Positions 24,515 to 33,377 of a stretch of 64,000 nucleotides of DNA are shown piece after piece (position 1 is the first letter of the stretch; the number at the start of each line of letters is the position of its first letter). Both the position numbers and the translations under genes were made by a program. The stretch is from the NCBI RefSeq assembly GCF_039521325.1, contig NZ_BAAACD010000024.1; one strand, given 5' to 3'. This stretch comes from Clostridium_X cadaveris. GTDB lineage: Bacteria; Bacillota; Clostridia; Clostridiales; Clostridiaceae. Under the pieces are notes generated by a model. That model saw only the letters and a program-made list of their open reading frames with translations. It was not told the origin of the DNA and made no database searches.

Positions 24515-25120
24515 TTATCTTACTTTTAATGATTTTAGAATCCTGTCTAAAGAATCTGTAGTTGGAATATAATAAAGATGTCCAATAATTTTTTCATATT
24601 CTTCTGATACCAAAAACCTTATTTCTAAATCAACCACCTTATCTTCAAATTGGCTTAATTCTATAAACGTAGTAGACAAGATAGCTCCAAGTGTATCCTG
24701 TACAACTTCTTGGTTTGAAGAAACAACCTCAAGACCTGTAAATTTTGATATAGATTTTATAAAGTATTGAGAAATAATTTCTACCATATTTTTAAACATC
24801 TCTATATTTAGAATAACTTTATTTTTCTCTTCAATCTGTATATAAAAGCTTGAAAATTCATCAATCTTATTCTTTTCTAATATAAAAAGTATACTTCCAT
24901 GTATTTCTCCCAATATCCTTGTTCCTGTTGAAATGACCACTTTTTCCGCATCTAAATCCCCAAATATTTCATCAAAGCTTAATATATTAATCTTAGGAAC
25001 AGTCATATTTACCTTTTTATTGATTAACCCTGAAATTGCTGTTGCGGCATTTCCAGCTCCTATATTAATTACCTCTTTAATAGCATCAAGTTCAATATCA
25101 TTGAACTCTTCCCTACTCAT
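24515..25120 (-). CDS. cheC: CheC-type chemotaxis phosphatase
   Basis: CheY-P phosphatase of the CheC/CheX/FliY family. The 201 residues hold one clear active-site helix, KEVINIGAGNAATAIS (E and N in ExxN). The second helix reads MVEIISQYFIKSIS, where the usual Asn is Ser, so only one of the two normal sites looks intact. Followed by cheY within the operon, consistent with acting on that regulator. Confidence 0.88.
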   Translation of the reverse strand: MSREEFNDIELDAIKEVINIGAGNAATAISGLINKKVNMTVPKINILSFDEIFGDLDAEKVVISTGTRILGEIHGSILFILEKNKIDEFSSFYIQIEEKNKVILNIEMFKNMVEIISQYFIKSISKFTGLEVVSSNQEVVQDTLGAILSTTFIELSQFEDKVVDLEIRFLVSEEYEKIIGHLYYIPTTDSLDRILKSLKVR

Positions 25121-25132
25121 ACAGCATCCCTC

Positions 25133-26749
25133 CTACATCACCTTAAATGCGCTTATATCTAAAATCAACACCACTTTTCCATTCATTAAAATAGTTGCCC
25201 CCATATATTCCTTTAAACCAGAAATTATTTTTCCAAGAGGCTTAATAGCTATTTCTCTTTGCTCCAAAATAGCATCAACTAAAAAAGCTAAAATCTTTTC
25301 TTCAACTTTCACAATTATAACAAAATTCTCATCGTGAGCCTTAACAGCCCCATACATATTTACTATGGGGATATAGTTTCCCATATAATTGATTATTCTT
25401 TTATCTTCTATTTCTTCTATAACAACTTCTTCAGTACTTATAATTCTATATATGTAGGATAAGGGAATTGCAAAAATATTTTCACCTATTTTTACTATTG
25501 TTGCTGCTAATATTCTTAAAGTTAATGGAATTTTTATAATAAATGTAGAACCTAATCCATTTTCACTATAAAAATCTATACTTCCCCCTAGATCATCAAT
25601 CTTAGATTTAACAATACTCATACCAACTCCACGACCAGATATATTAGTAACTGTATCCTTTGTGGAAAAGCCTTGAGTAAAAATCAATTTTTTAATCTCA
25701 TCCTTGTCCAATTTCTTTTCTTCCAAATTTAAAGATTTTCTTTTTAATCTTAGTGCTTCTGTATCTATACCACACCCATCATCAGATATTTTTATTATTG
25801 CATTTTTTCCTTCTTGATAAGCTGTAAGCCTTATATTTCCTATTGGTTCTTTACCCTTCTTAATTCTATCATCACTAGACTCTATGCCATGATCAATAGC
25901 ATTCCTTAAAAGCTGAATCAACGGTTCTCCTATTTCTTCTATAACAGTTCTATCCATCTTTGTTTCTTTTCCCTCTATGACAAAATTTATCTCTTTATTT
26001 AATTCTACAGATAAATCTCTCATCATCCTAGGAAATCTGTTAAATACAACTTCTAACGGCATCATGCTTATATCCTCAACTAGATTTTGAAGCTTTGCTG
26101 TAGTACGCATCATATCTTCAAGAGTTTCATTTAACTCAGTTAGTCTATTGTCTTTAGTAATCTGTTCTAGATTTAATCTCTGTGCAATTACCTCAGAGAC
26201 TAGATTCATTACTTCATCTAGTTTGTCTACCTCTACTTTTATATTTTTATTCCTATTATTTAATATACCTTTATTAAGTTCCGAGTTATTTATCCTTTTT
26301 TCATTTTTTAAAGTCTTAGAATTAGTTGAGTTAGGTGTTATTATTTCTTTAGGCTTTATACTTTTTTCTATATGTAAATTTATTCTTTCTATCTCAGCAC
26401 TAACAGAGCTTATATCATACTCACCGTTTTCTGTATTGTCTATAGTATTCACTATCAATGTAAGTATATCTATACAATTAAATAAAGTATTAGTTATATC
26501 AGAATTTAGCTCTATAAGTCCACTCTTTATGATTGTCAATAGATCCTCCATCTTATGAGTAAGTTCTGACATAGCTTTAAACTCCATAGCTGCGGACATA
26601 CCTTTTAATGTATGTGTTCCTCTAAAAATTATATTTATTTCGTTTAAATCATGAGGATTTTTTTCAAGAGCTAACAAACTATTGCTTATCATCTGGAGAT
26701 TATCCTTGGACTCTTCTACAAATATCGAAAGATATTTTAATTTATTCAA
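25133..26749 (-). CDS. cheA: Chemotaxis histidine kinase CheA without P2 domain
   Basis: Kinase at the head of a chemosensory pathway. The 538 residues contain the HPt domain P1 (about 1-105, with phospho-His46 in RGTHTLKG), a short linker (about 125-170), the dimerisation helices P3 (about 170-235, VDKLDEVMNLVSEV), the ATPase domain P4 (LLRNAIDHGIESS, DDGCGID, GRGVGMSIVKS) and the CheW-like P5 to the end. CheA of Bacillus or E. coli is about 650-670 residues and has a CheY-binding P2 domain, which is absent here. First gene of the operon. Confidence 0.93.
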   Translation of the reverse strand: MNKLKYLSIFVEESKDNLQMISNSLLALEKNPHDLNEINIIFRGTHTLKGMSAAMEFKAMSELTHKMEDLLTIIKSGLIELNSDITNTLFNCIDILTLIVNTIDNTENGEYDISSVSAEIERINLHIEKSIKPKEIITPNSTNSKTLKNEKRINNSELNKGILNNRNKNIKVEVDKLDEVMNLVSEVIAQRLNLEQITKDNRLTELNETLEDMMRTTAKLQNLVEDISMMPLEVVFNRFPRMMRDLSVELNKEINFVIEGKETKMDRTVIEEIGEPLIQLLRNAIDHGIESSDDRIKKGKEPIGNIRLTAYQEGKNAIIKISDDGCGIDTEALRLKRKSLNLEEKKLDKDEIKKLIFTQGFSTKDTVTNISGRGVGMSIVKSKIDDLGGSIDFYSENGLGSTFIIKIPLTLRILAATIVKIGENIFAIPLSYIYRIISTEEVVIEEIEDKRIINYMGNYIPIVNMYGAVKAHDENFVIIVKVEEKILAFLVDAILEQREIAIKPLGKIISGLKEYMGATILMNGKVVLILDISAFKVM

Positions 26750-26842
26750 ATTTCCACCTCTGAATTTAAATATTACTATTATTCATTTTAATTAATTCTA
26801 TATCATGATTAGAATTCCTTCTGACAAATGTATTGAATTCTT

Positions 26843-27484
26843 TTATTTCCAATGCAATATTTCTACACCATCATATTTTTTCTTATAATTGATTAAGTAT
26901 GGCTTCCCAACAAGCTTTAAAAGTGGTAAATCAGATAAGGAATCAGAAAACATATATGAGTCTTTAAAATCCACCTCTATATTATCTTTTTTTAAAGATT
27001 CCATAAGGCGTTTTATCTTCTCCTCTCCTTTGCAATTTACGCCCTCCATAAATCTAGTGTAAAGTGATTCTTCCCTTTTAAATTTTGTACCTATTATCTT
27101 ATCAATTTCTTTCATCTCATAAAGTTCATTAAGATAAAATTCAGGAGATGCTGATATTAAATAAATTTTATATCCTTCATTTTTTAATTTTTTAATCATC
27201 TCTATCCCATCTTTATAGAGAATTTTTTTAAATCTATTTTCATAAAAGTCTTTAATTAATTCATCCATCTTTTCTTCACTCATTCCATGAATAAATTTTA
27301 AAAAAAATTCCTTGGTTCTTTTTTCGTCAAAGATTCTCATAACAAATAAAAGTCCTGACAACACAGCTCTTGGTGCATAAATTATATTTTTAGGATATCT
27401 TTTTAAAGAATAATAATAAAATTGTCTTAAAGTCTCCTTGCTGGTTAAAGTATAATCCACATCAAATATAGCTAATTTTTCTAT
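26843..27484 (-). CDS. HAD-IB family phosphatase with a non-standard start codon
   Basis: Haloacid dehalogenase-type phosphatase, substrate unknown; the IB subfamily includes phosphoserine phosphatase-like enzymes. The nucleophile motif FDVDYTLT is present, then YLISASPEFY (motif II) and FSDSLSDLPLL (motif IV). The only standard in-frame start, GTG 27460, falls inside FDVD and would remove the nucleophile Asp. A good site (GGAGGG) lies six bases before ATA 27484, which would give 213 residues starting [M]EKLAIFDVDYTLT. I therefore place the start at ATA (ATT is another possibility). Ends 93 bases before cheA. Confidence 0.8.
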   Translation of the reverse strand: MEKLAIFDVDYTLTSKETLRQFYYYSLKRYPKNIIYAPRAVLSGLLFVMRIFDEKRTKEFFLKFIHGMSEEKMDELIKDFYENRFKKILYKDGIEMIKKLKNEGYKIYLISASPEFYLNELYEMKEIDKIIGTKFKREESLYTRFMEGVNCKGEEKIKRLMESLKKDNIEVDFKDSYMFSDSLSDLPLLKLVGKPYLINYKKKYDGVEILHWK

Positions 27485-27509
27485 GGTAATCCCTCCAATA
27501 CCTTCATCT

Positions 27510-27541
27510 ATAAGAAAAAGAGCCGCCTTACGGCAACTCTT
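27510..27541 (-). terminator. Terminator after the DUF1292-type gene
   Basis: Hairpin with AAAGAG and CTCTTT outer arms and a GCCG/CGGC inner stem, just after the stop codon ending at 27548, followed on the minus strand by TTTTTCTT. Confidence 0.8.
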
Positions 27542-27547
27542 TAAATT

Positions 27548-27922
27548 TTACTCTTCTTCTTCCATAAGACTTTCATAGTAAGCAGTTACTTCTTCAAACT
27601 CCTCGTCATCAGGAATAACTAATTCGCCTTCTTCACCTATTGATTTAAATAAGTAGCATGATCCATCTTCAGGATTTTGTACTAGAACGTATTGACCATC
27701 ATTGTATTCAAATGCGTCTGTCACAGGACACGATATGATATTTCCTTCTTCATCTTCTAAGTCAACAACAAATGCTTCTTCATCATGACCTTCACAACCG
27801 CATCCGCAGTCATGATTATGCTCATGGCTATGTCCCTCACAGCAGCAGTCATGTTCCTTCTCATGGTTATCAGTGCAATCACAAGAATTGCATCCACAAT
27901 TTTTAATTTCTTCGTTATTCAT
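27548..27922 (-). CDS. DUF1292-type protein with a Cys/His-rich N-terminus
   Basis: Small cytoplasmic protein of unknown function. From ATG 27922 it has 124 residues: a Cys/His-rich part (CGCNSCDC, DCCCEGHSHEHNHDCGCGCEGH, seen about residues 8-50) able to bind metal, then a DUF1292-like beta domain (VVDLEDEEGNIISCPVTDAF, DGQYVLVQNPEDG) and a Glu-rich tail. The start is uncertain: the AGGAGG site lies 36 bases upstream of this ATG and a seven-base hairpin fills the space. The frame is open to an ATG at 27964, but that lies before the ribosome site. Confidence 0.75.
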   Translation of the reverse strand: MNNEEIKNCGCNSCDCTDNHEKEHDCCCEGHSHEHNHDCGCGCEGHDEEAFVVDLEDEEGNIISCPVTDAFEYNDGQYVLVQNPEDGSCYLFKSIGEEGELVIPDDEEFEEVTAYYESLMEEEE

Positions 27923-27929
27923 ATAGTCA

Positions 27930-27948
27930 TAGTTGCGAAGTCCTCGCA
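27930..27948 (-). promoter_or_regulatory. Hairpin between ribosome site and start codon of the DUF1292-type gene
   Basis: Minus strand GTTGCGA / TCGCAAC with a five-base loop, located directly after AGGAGGAC. Folding would shorten the distance between the Shine-Dalgarno sequence and the downstream ATG. Confidence 0.5.
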
Positions 27949-28044
27949 ACGTCCTCCTTTCCATTTATGGATTATGTATTCATTTTACCCTTAAATTCAA
28001 GTTATTAAAAGACTTTTTTTTATTTAATATATACTTTTTATAAA

Positions 28045-28078
28045 AAGATGACTTTTGCATCACTGCAAAAGTCATCCT
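28045..28078 (-). terminator. nifJ terminator
   Basis: Thirteen-base perfect stem GATGACTTTTGCA / TGCAAAAGTCATC (28047-28076) with a four-base loop, followed on the minus strand by TTTTTAT. Confidence 0.93.
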
Positions 28079-28105
28079 TTATATAATCGCTAGGTTTTAA
28101 AACTA

Positions 28106-31100
28106 TTATTGATTTGCTAATTTCTTATAGTTTTCTAATCTTTCCATAGCATCTTTATGAGTCTTTTCAAATAAAGCTTCTGCTGCTTCTGGGAATGCTT
28201 TAGCAAGTGAAGCATATCTAACTTCGCCCATTAAGAATTCCTTAAAGTCTGCAGTTGGCTCTTTAGAATCTAATGTAAATGGATTCTTTCCAGCTTCTTT
28301 TAATTCTGGATTGAATCTATACATTTGCCAGTATCCACATGCAGTCGCTCTCTTAGCTTCTTCTTGGCTACTTGACATACCAATCTTAATTCCGTGGTTT
28401 ATACATGGAGCATAACCAATTATTAATGATGGTCCATGATAAGCTTCTGCTTCAGATATTGCCTTAAGAACTTGGTTTCTGTCAGCTCCCATGTTGACTT
28501 GTGCTACATATACATAACCATAGCTCATAGCCATCATTCCAAGGTCTTTCTTCTTAGTCTTCTTACCTGATGCAGCAAACTTAGCTATTGCAGCAGTTGG
28601 AGTAGACTTAGAAGATTGTCCACCTGTGTTAGAGTAAACTTCTGTATCAAATACAAATATATTTACATCCTCTCCAGAAGCTAAAACGTGGTCAACTCCA
28701 CCGTATCCGATATCGTAAGCCCAACCGTCTCCTCCGAAGATCCATTGAGATCTCTTAACGAAGTAGTCTTTTTCAGCTAAAATATCCTTAGCAGCTTCTG
28801 TTCCTGATTTTTCTAGAGCTGCAACTAATTTGTCCGCTCTTTCTCTAGTTCCAGCACCTTCATTCATGTTGTCTAACCAATCTTGTAATTCAGCCTTAGC
28901 TGGATCTCCAGCTTCTATAGCAGCCTTAGCCTTTTCAGCTATAGCTTCTCTTATAGCATTAACTCCTAAGAACATACCTAATCCGAATTCAGCATTATCT
29001 TCAAATAATGAGTTAGCCCAAGCTGGACCATGTCCATTGTGGTTCTTAGTATATGGAGTTGAAGGAGCAGATCCTCCCCAAATTGATGAACATCCTGTTG
29101 CATTGGCAATCATCATTCTGTCACCAAATAATTGAGTTATAAGCTTAGCGTATGGAGTTTCTCCACAACCAGCACAAGCTCCTGAGAACTCAAGTAATGG
29201 TTGTTCAAATTGGCTACCCTTAACTGTTGTGTTCTTCATTGGGTTAGCTTTTGGTGATACTTCATCTATTAAGTAATCCCAAGCTTCTATTTGATCATGT
29301 TGGCTCTCTTGTGGCTTCATTTCTAATGCATTTACTGGACAGATTTGAGCACAGTTTGAGCATCCTGTACAATCAAGTGGTGCTATAGCCATAGCATATG
29401 ATAATGTTTCTTCAGCCTTTATTCCCTTAGCAGCTACAACCTTAACAACTTCTGGAGCTGCTGCCTTTTCTGCATCATTTACAAGAATTGGTCTTATAGC
29501 AGCATGTGGACATACTAAAGAACATTGGTTACATTGGATACACTTGTCCATATTCCATTCTGGAACATTTACAGCGATTCCTCTCTTTTCGAATGCTGCA
29601 GTACCAGCTTCGAAAGTACCATCTTCCATTCCTACGAATGTTGAAACAGGAAGAGAATCTCCTTCTTGTCTATTCATTGGAATAACTATATTCTTAACGA
29701 ATTCAGAAGCATTCTTTATTGGAGCTGCTTCTTCATCCTTAGCATCCTTCCATGATTCAGGAATTTCAATTGCAACTATTGATTCGATTCCTCTATCTAT
29801 AGCAGCATTGTTCATATTAACAACTTTTTCACCCTTCTTACCATAAGAAGTTACAACTGCAGCTTTTAAATACTTAACAGCATCTTCAACTGGAATAATG
29901 TTAGCTAACTTAAAGAAAGCAGATTGCATTATCATGTTGATTCTTCCGCCAAGACCTATTTCTTGAGCAATTCCAACAGCATTTATAGTGTAGAACTTAA
30001 TGTTGTTCTTAGCCATAAATCTCTTGTAGTAAGCTGGTAATTTTTCTTCTAATTCTTCTGGAGTCCAGATAGTATTTAACAAGAAAGTACATCCTGGCTT
30101 TAATCCATCAAGAACATTATATTTGTGTACATATGATTGGTTAGAACAAGAAATAAAGTCTGCCTTATTGATTAGATATGGTGACTTAATTGCTTTCTTA
30201 CCAAATCTTAAGTGAGATACTGTTATTCCACCTGACTTCTTAGAGTCATAGAAGAAGTATCCTTGAGCATACATGTCTGTATGGTCTCCAATGATCTTTA
30301 TAGCACTCTTGTTTGCTCCAACAGTACCATCTGATCCTAATCCCCAGAACTTACAAGCTGTAGTTCCAGCTGGAGTTGCATCTATATCTTCAGTTACTTC
30401 TAATGAAGTATTTGTAACGTCATCAACTATACCTATAGTGAATCCATTCTTTGGTTCTTCTTTTGCTAAGTTTGTATAAACTGCAGCAATATGTCCTGGG
30501 TTTGGATCCTTTGATCCTAATCCAAATCTTCCACCAACTATAAGTGGTGCATTTTCTTTTCCATAGTATGCATTTCTAACATCTAGGTATAATGGTTCTC
30601 CATCACAGCCTGGCTCCTTAGTCTTGTCAAGAACAGCAATCTTCTTAACAGTTGAAGGAATAGCTGCTACTAATTTTTCTATTGAGAATGGTCTATATAA
30701 TCTTACTTTAACAAGACCAACTTTTTCTCCATGTGCATTTAAGTAATCTACAGTTTCTTCAACTACGTCTGTAACTGAACCCATAGCTATTATTACTCTA
30801 TCTGCATCTGCTGCTCCATAATAGTTAAAGCAGTGATATTCTCTTCCTGTTATCTTAGAAATCTCAGCCATGTATCCTTCAACAATTTCAGGTAATTCGT
30901 TGTAGAATCTATTAACTGATTCTCTTTCTTGGAAATATATATCTGCATTTTGTGCAGTTCCTCTTGTTACAGGATGATTTGGGTTTAATGCTCTAGCTCT
31001 GAAAGCTTTAACTGCATCCCAGTCTACTAATTTAGCTAGTTCATCATACTCAAGTAATTCTATCTTTTGAACTTCATGAGAAGTTCTAAATCCATCAAAG

Positions 31101-31606
31101 AAGCTTAAGAATGGAATTCTTGACTTAATAGCACTTAAGTGTGCTACAGCTGATAAATCCATAACCTCTTGTACTGATCCTTCTGCAAGCATTGCAAAAC
31201 CAGTTTGTCTTGTTGCCATAACGTCTTGGTGGTCACCAAAGATGTTTAATGATGAAGTTGCTAGTGCTCTAGCAGATACATGAAATACTCCTGGTAACAT
31301 TTCTCCAGATATCTTGTACATATTTGGAACCATTAACAATAATCCTTGAGATGCTGTATAAGTTGTAGTTAATGCTCCTGCTTGTAGTGAACCGTGAACC
31401 GCACCTGCTGCTCCTGCTTCTGATTGCATTTCCATAACTTTTACAGTTTGTCCAAAAATATTCTTTCTTCCTTGTGCTGCCCACTCGTCTACATGCTCAG
31501 CCATTGGTGATGATGGTGTGATTGGATATATTGCAGCTACTTCAGTAAATGCATAAGATACGTGAGCTGCTGCGGTATTTCCATCCATAGTTTTCATTTT
31601 TCTCAT
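28106..31606 (-). CDS. nifJ: Pyruvate:ferredoxin (flavodoxin) oxidoreductase
   Basis: Single-chain homodimeric enzyme that oxidises pyruvate with CoA to acetyl-CoA, CO2 and reduced ferredoxin, the central step of clostridial fermentation. The 1166 residues hold all domains: the N-terminal pyruvate-binding domain (TMDGNTAAAHVSYAFTEVAAIYPITPSSPM), the gamma domain, a two-cluster ferredoxin domain (CIQCNQCSLVCP and CTGCSNCAQICP), and the TPP domain with CAGCGETPYAKL, GDGWAYDIGYGG and CINHG. Length is standard. A second in-frame ATG three codons in could be the true start. Monocistronic, with a strong promoter about 180 bases upstream. Confidence 0.98.
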   Translation of the reverse strand: MRKMKTMDGNTAAAHVSYAFTEVAAIYPITPSSPMAEHVDEWAAQGRKNIFGQTVKVMEMQSEAGAAGAVHGSLQAGALTTTYTASQGLLLMVPNMYKISGEMLPGVFHVSARALATSSLNIFGDHQDVMATRQTGFAMLAEGSVQEVMDLSAVAHLSAIKSRIPFLSFFDGFRTSHEVQKIELLEYDELAKLVDWDAVKAFRARALNPNHPVTRGTAQNADIYFQERESVNRFYNELPEIVEGYMAEISKITGREYHCFNYYGAADADRVIIAMGSVTDVVEETVDYLNAHGEKVGLVKVRLYRPFSIEKLVAAIPSTVKKIAVLDKTKEPGCDGEPLYLDVRNAYYGKENAPLIVGGRFGLGSKDPNPGHIAAVYTNLAKEEPKNGFTIGIVDDVTNTSLEVTEDIDATPAGTTACKFWGLGSDGTVGANKSAIKIIGDHTDMYAQGYFFYDSKKSGGITVSHLRFGKKAIKSPYLINKADFISCSNQSYVHKYNVLDGLKPGCTFLLNTIWTPEELEEKLPAYYKRFMAKNNIKFYTINAVGIAQEIGLGGRINMIMQSAFFKLANIIPVEDAVKYLKAAVVTSYGKKGEKVVNMNNAAIDRGIESIVAIEIPESWKDAKDEEAAPIKNASEFVKNIVIPMNRQEGDSLPVSTFVGMEDGTFEAGTAAFEKRGIAVNVPEWNMDKCIQCNQCSLVCPHAAIRPILVNDAEKAAAPEVVKVVAAKGIKAEETLSYAMAIAPLDCTGCSNCAQICPVNALEMKPQESQHDQIEAWDYLIDEVSPKANPMKNTTVKGSQFEQPLLEFSGACAGCGETPYAKLITQLFGDRMMIANATGCSSIWGGSAPSTPYTKNHNGHGPAWANSLFEDNAEFGLGMFLGVNAIREAIAEKAKAAIEAGDPAKAELQDWLDNMNEGAGTRERADKLVAALEKSGTEAAKDILAEKDYFVKRSQWIFGGDGWAYDIGYGGVDHVLASGEDVNIFVFDTEVYSNTGGQSSKSTPTAAIAKFAASGKKTKKKDLGMMAMSYGYVYVAQVNMGADRNQVLKAISEAEAYHGPSLIIGYAPCINHGIKIGMSSSQEEAKRATACGYWQMYRFNPELKEAGKNPFTLDSKEPTADFKEFLMGEVRYASLAKAFPEAAEALFEKTHKDAMERLENYKKLANQ

Positions 31607-31666
31607 TGCTCATCTGACCTCTCTTCCATTAAGCTTTATAATTAACTTTAATACTTTAAATAATCT

Positions 31667-31691
31667 AACTCTATAATTAAATTATAGAGTT
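31667..31691. promoter_or_regulatory. Palindrome in the nifJ leader, possible operator
   Basis: AACTCTATAAT, TAA, ATTATAGAGTT: an 11-base perfect inverted repeat with a three-base centre, 60 bases upstream of the nifJ start and within its expected leader. No T-run follows, so an operator or RNA hairpin fits better than a terminator. Binding protein unknown. Confidence 0.5.
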
Positions 31692-31782
31692 AAATTAAGT
31701 GAAAGTAATAAAAATAACCACTATATTATAATAAATACTACATTTAATCGTATACCATAACGGTATTTTCTCGCATATCATT

Positions 31783-31811
31783 ATTATAGTACAACGATTT
31801 GAAGGTTTCAA
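31783..31811 (-). promoter_or_regulatory. Sigma-A promoter of nifJ
   Basis: Minus strand TTGAAA (31806-31811), 17-base spacer, TATAAT (31783-31788). Near-perfect. The transcript would begin near 31776, leaving a leader of about 170 bases. The remainder of the 31607-31905 gap contains no gene I can see. Confidence 0.85.
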
Positions 31812-31905
31812 ATGCCATAATTGGTATAAATATATAGAATATTCGCGTTTGCTTTCCAATATCTCTAATTTTCATCTTATAACACACTGTTATCTTTCAT
31901 ATATT

Positions 31906-33279
31906 CTACAAAATAATCTTTTCTCCTTCTTTTCCCAACAGACAATTTAACCCTTGTTTCTGTAAATAATCACAAAAAATTTTTTTTTCTTTTTCATCTC
32001 CATGAACTAAATAAATTGTTTCTGGCTTTTCCCTGAATGAATCTATCCACTTTATAAGTCCGTTTTGATCTGCATGACCTGAAAGTCCCGGAATTTTATA
32101 TACATGGCATTTAACATTTCTTATCTTTCCAGCAATCCTTATTTCCTTGTCTCCATGTAATATTTTACTTCCTAGAGTTCCCTTAGCTTGATATCCAACA
32201 AAGACGATAGCACTATTTTCATCATCTATATTATTAAGCAAGTGATATTTAACCCTACCACCTTCACACATACCACTGGAGGATATTATAATAGAGCCCT
32301 TTTCATCTTTTATCTTTTTTGATTCCTCTACTGAATCAGTAAAAATTAAATTCTTAAAATCTAAAGGATTATCTCCTTGTAATAAAAGCTTTTTAGCATC
32401 CTTATCATAATACTCTTTAAACTCATTAAAAACTTTTGTTGCTTCTTTAGCAAGAGGACTATCAATATAGACTTTTGCTTTTAACTCTCCATTTTCAACA
32501 TATCTATTTAAAATATATATTATCTCTTGAGTCCTTCCAACAGAAAATGAAGGTATAACTACATTACCACCGTTTTTTATAGTTTTCTTTATTATATCTA
32601 TTAATGACTTATATGAATTTCCTTCTTGATGGTTTTCATTTCCATAAGTACTTTCCATTATAACATACTTGGCAAATTTTATCTTTGCGGGGTCATTAAT
32701 TATAGGAACATCTATATTCCCTATATCTCCACTAAAGACAAGTTTTGGTTCCGTTTCATCTCCTTCATATATCTCTGTTATTGCAGAACCTAAAAGATGA
32801 CCCGCATCTCTAAAGACTATATGTATGTCATTACTTAAGCTTATCTCTTCATCATATTGATATCCTTCAATATTCTTTAATGCTTTTTCTGTATCTTCAA
32901 TAGTATATAATGGACTTAACATCTCCATGCCTTTTTCTTTTCTGTATTTATTTTGATTTTCTATGTTATGTTCTTCAATTAGCGCACAATCTTTTAACAT
33001 TATTTTGCACAAAGCTCTTGTTCCCTCTGTACACAATACTTTCCCCTTAAATCCCATTTTATACAAAAGTGGAATTCTTCCACAATGATCTATATGTGCA
33101 TGACTCAATATAACATAGTCTATGTTCTTTGCCTCAAAAGGAAAAGTGCCATTAGCATTTTTACCCCCATCGTCACCTTGATACATCCCACAGTCTAATA
33201 AAAAATTTATCTCTTTTCCACTAATAATATGACAAGACCCTGTAACACCTTCTGTAGCACCATAAAATTTTAATTCCAT
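31906..33279 (-). CDS. Metallo-beta-lactamase/beta-CASP RNase (CPSF73-like)
   Basis: Predicted zinc-dependent RNA endonuclease/exonuclease. The 457 residues have the MBL core (GVTGSCHII, LLDCGMYQG, SHAHIDHCGRIP as the zinc motif, DAGHLLGSA, FSGDIGN), the beta-CASP insert (about 215-390, VIPSFSVGRTQEIIYIL and SSGMCEGGRVKYHL), and the C-terminal KCHVYKIPGLSGHADQNGL and VHGDE. The layout matches bacterial CPSF73-like nucleases rather than RNase J, which is about 550 residues with an extra domain. Between murG and nifJ, probably its own transcript. Confidence 0.9.
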   Translation of the reverse strand: MELKFYGATEGVTGSCHIISGKEINFLLDCGMYQGDDGGKNANGTFPFEAKNIDYVILSHAHIDHCGRIPLLYKMGFKGKVLCTEGTRALCKIMLKDCALIEEHNIENQNKYRKEKGMEMLSPLYTIEDTEKALKNIEGYQYDEEISLSNDIHIVFRDAGHLLGSAITEIYEGDETEPKLVFSGDIGNIDVPIINDPAKIKFAKYVIMESTYGNENHQEGNSYKSLIDIIKKTIKNGGNVVIPSFSVGRTQEIIYILNRYVENGELKAKVYIDSPLAKEATKVFNEFKEYYDKDAKKLLLQGDNPLDFKNLIFTDSVEESKKIKDEKGSIIISSSGMCEGGRVKYHLLNNIDDENSAIVFVGYQAKGTLGSKILHGDKEIRIAGKIRNVKCHVYKIPGLSGHADQNGLIKWIDSFREKPETIYLVHGDEKEKKIFCDYLQKQGLNCLLGKEGEKIIL

Positions 33280-33298
33280 AAAAAATCACCTTATCCTA

Positions 33299-33350
33299 AA
33301 ATAATATAATGGAGTTACTTGCTTAAAGTAACTCCATTATATTATTCCCT
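33299..33350 (-). terminator. murG terminator
   Basis: Long stem AATATAATGGAGTTACTT / AAGTAACTCCATTATATT with a short loop. It lies between murG and the beta-CASP nuclease gene, both leftward. Confidence 0.85.
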
Positions 33351-33377
33351 AAGATACAGATACTATTATAGGTAAAT

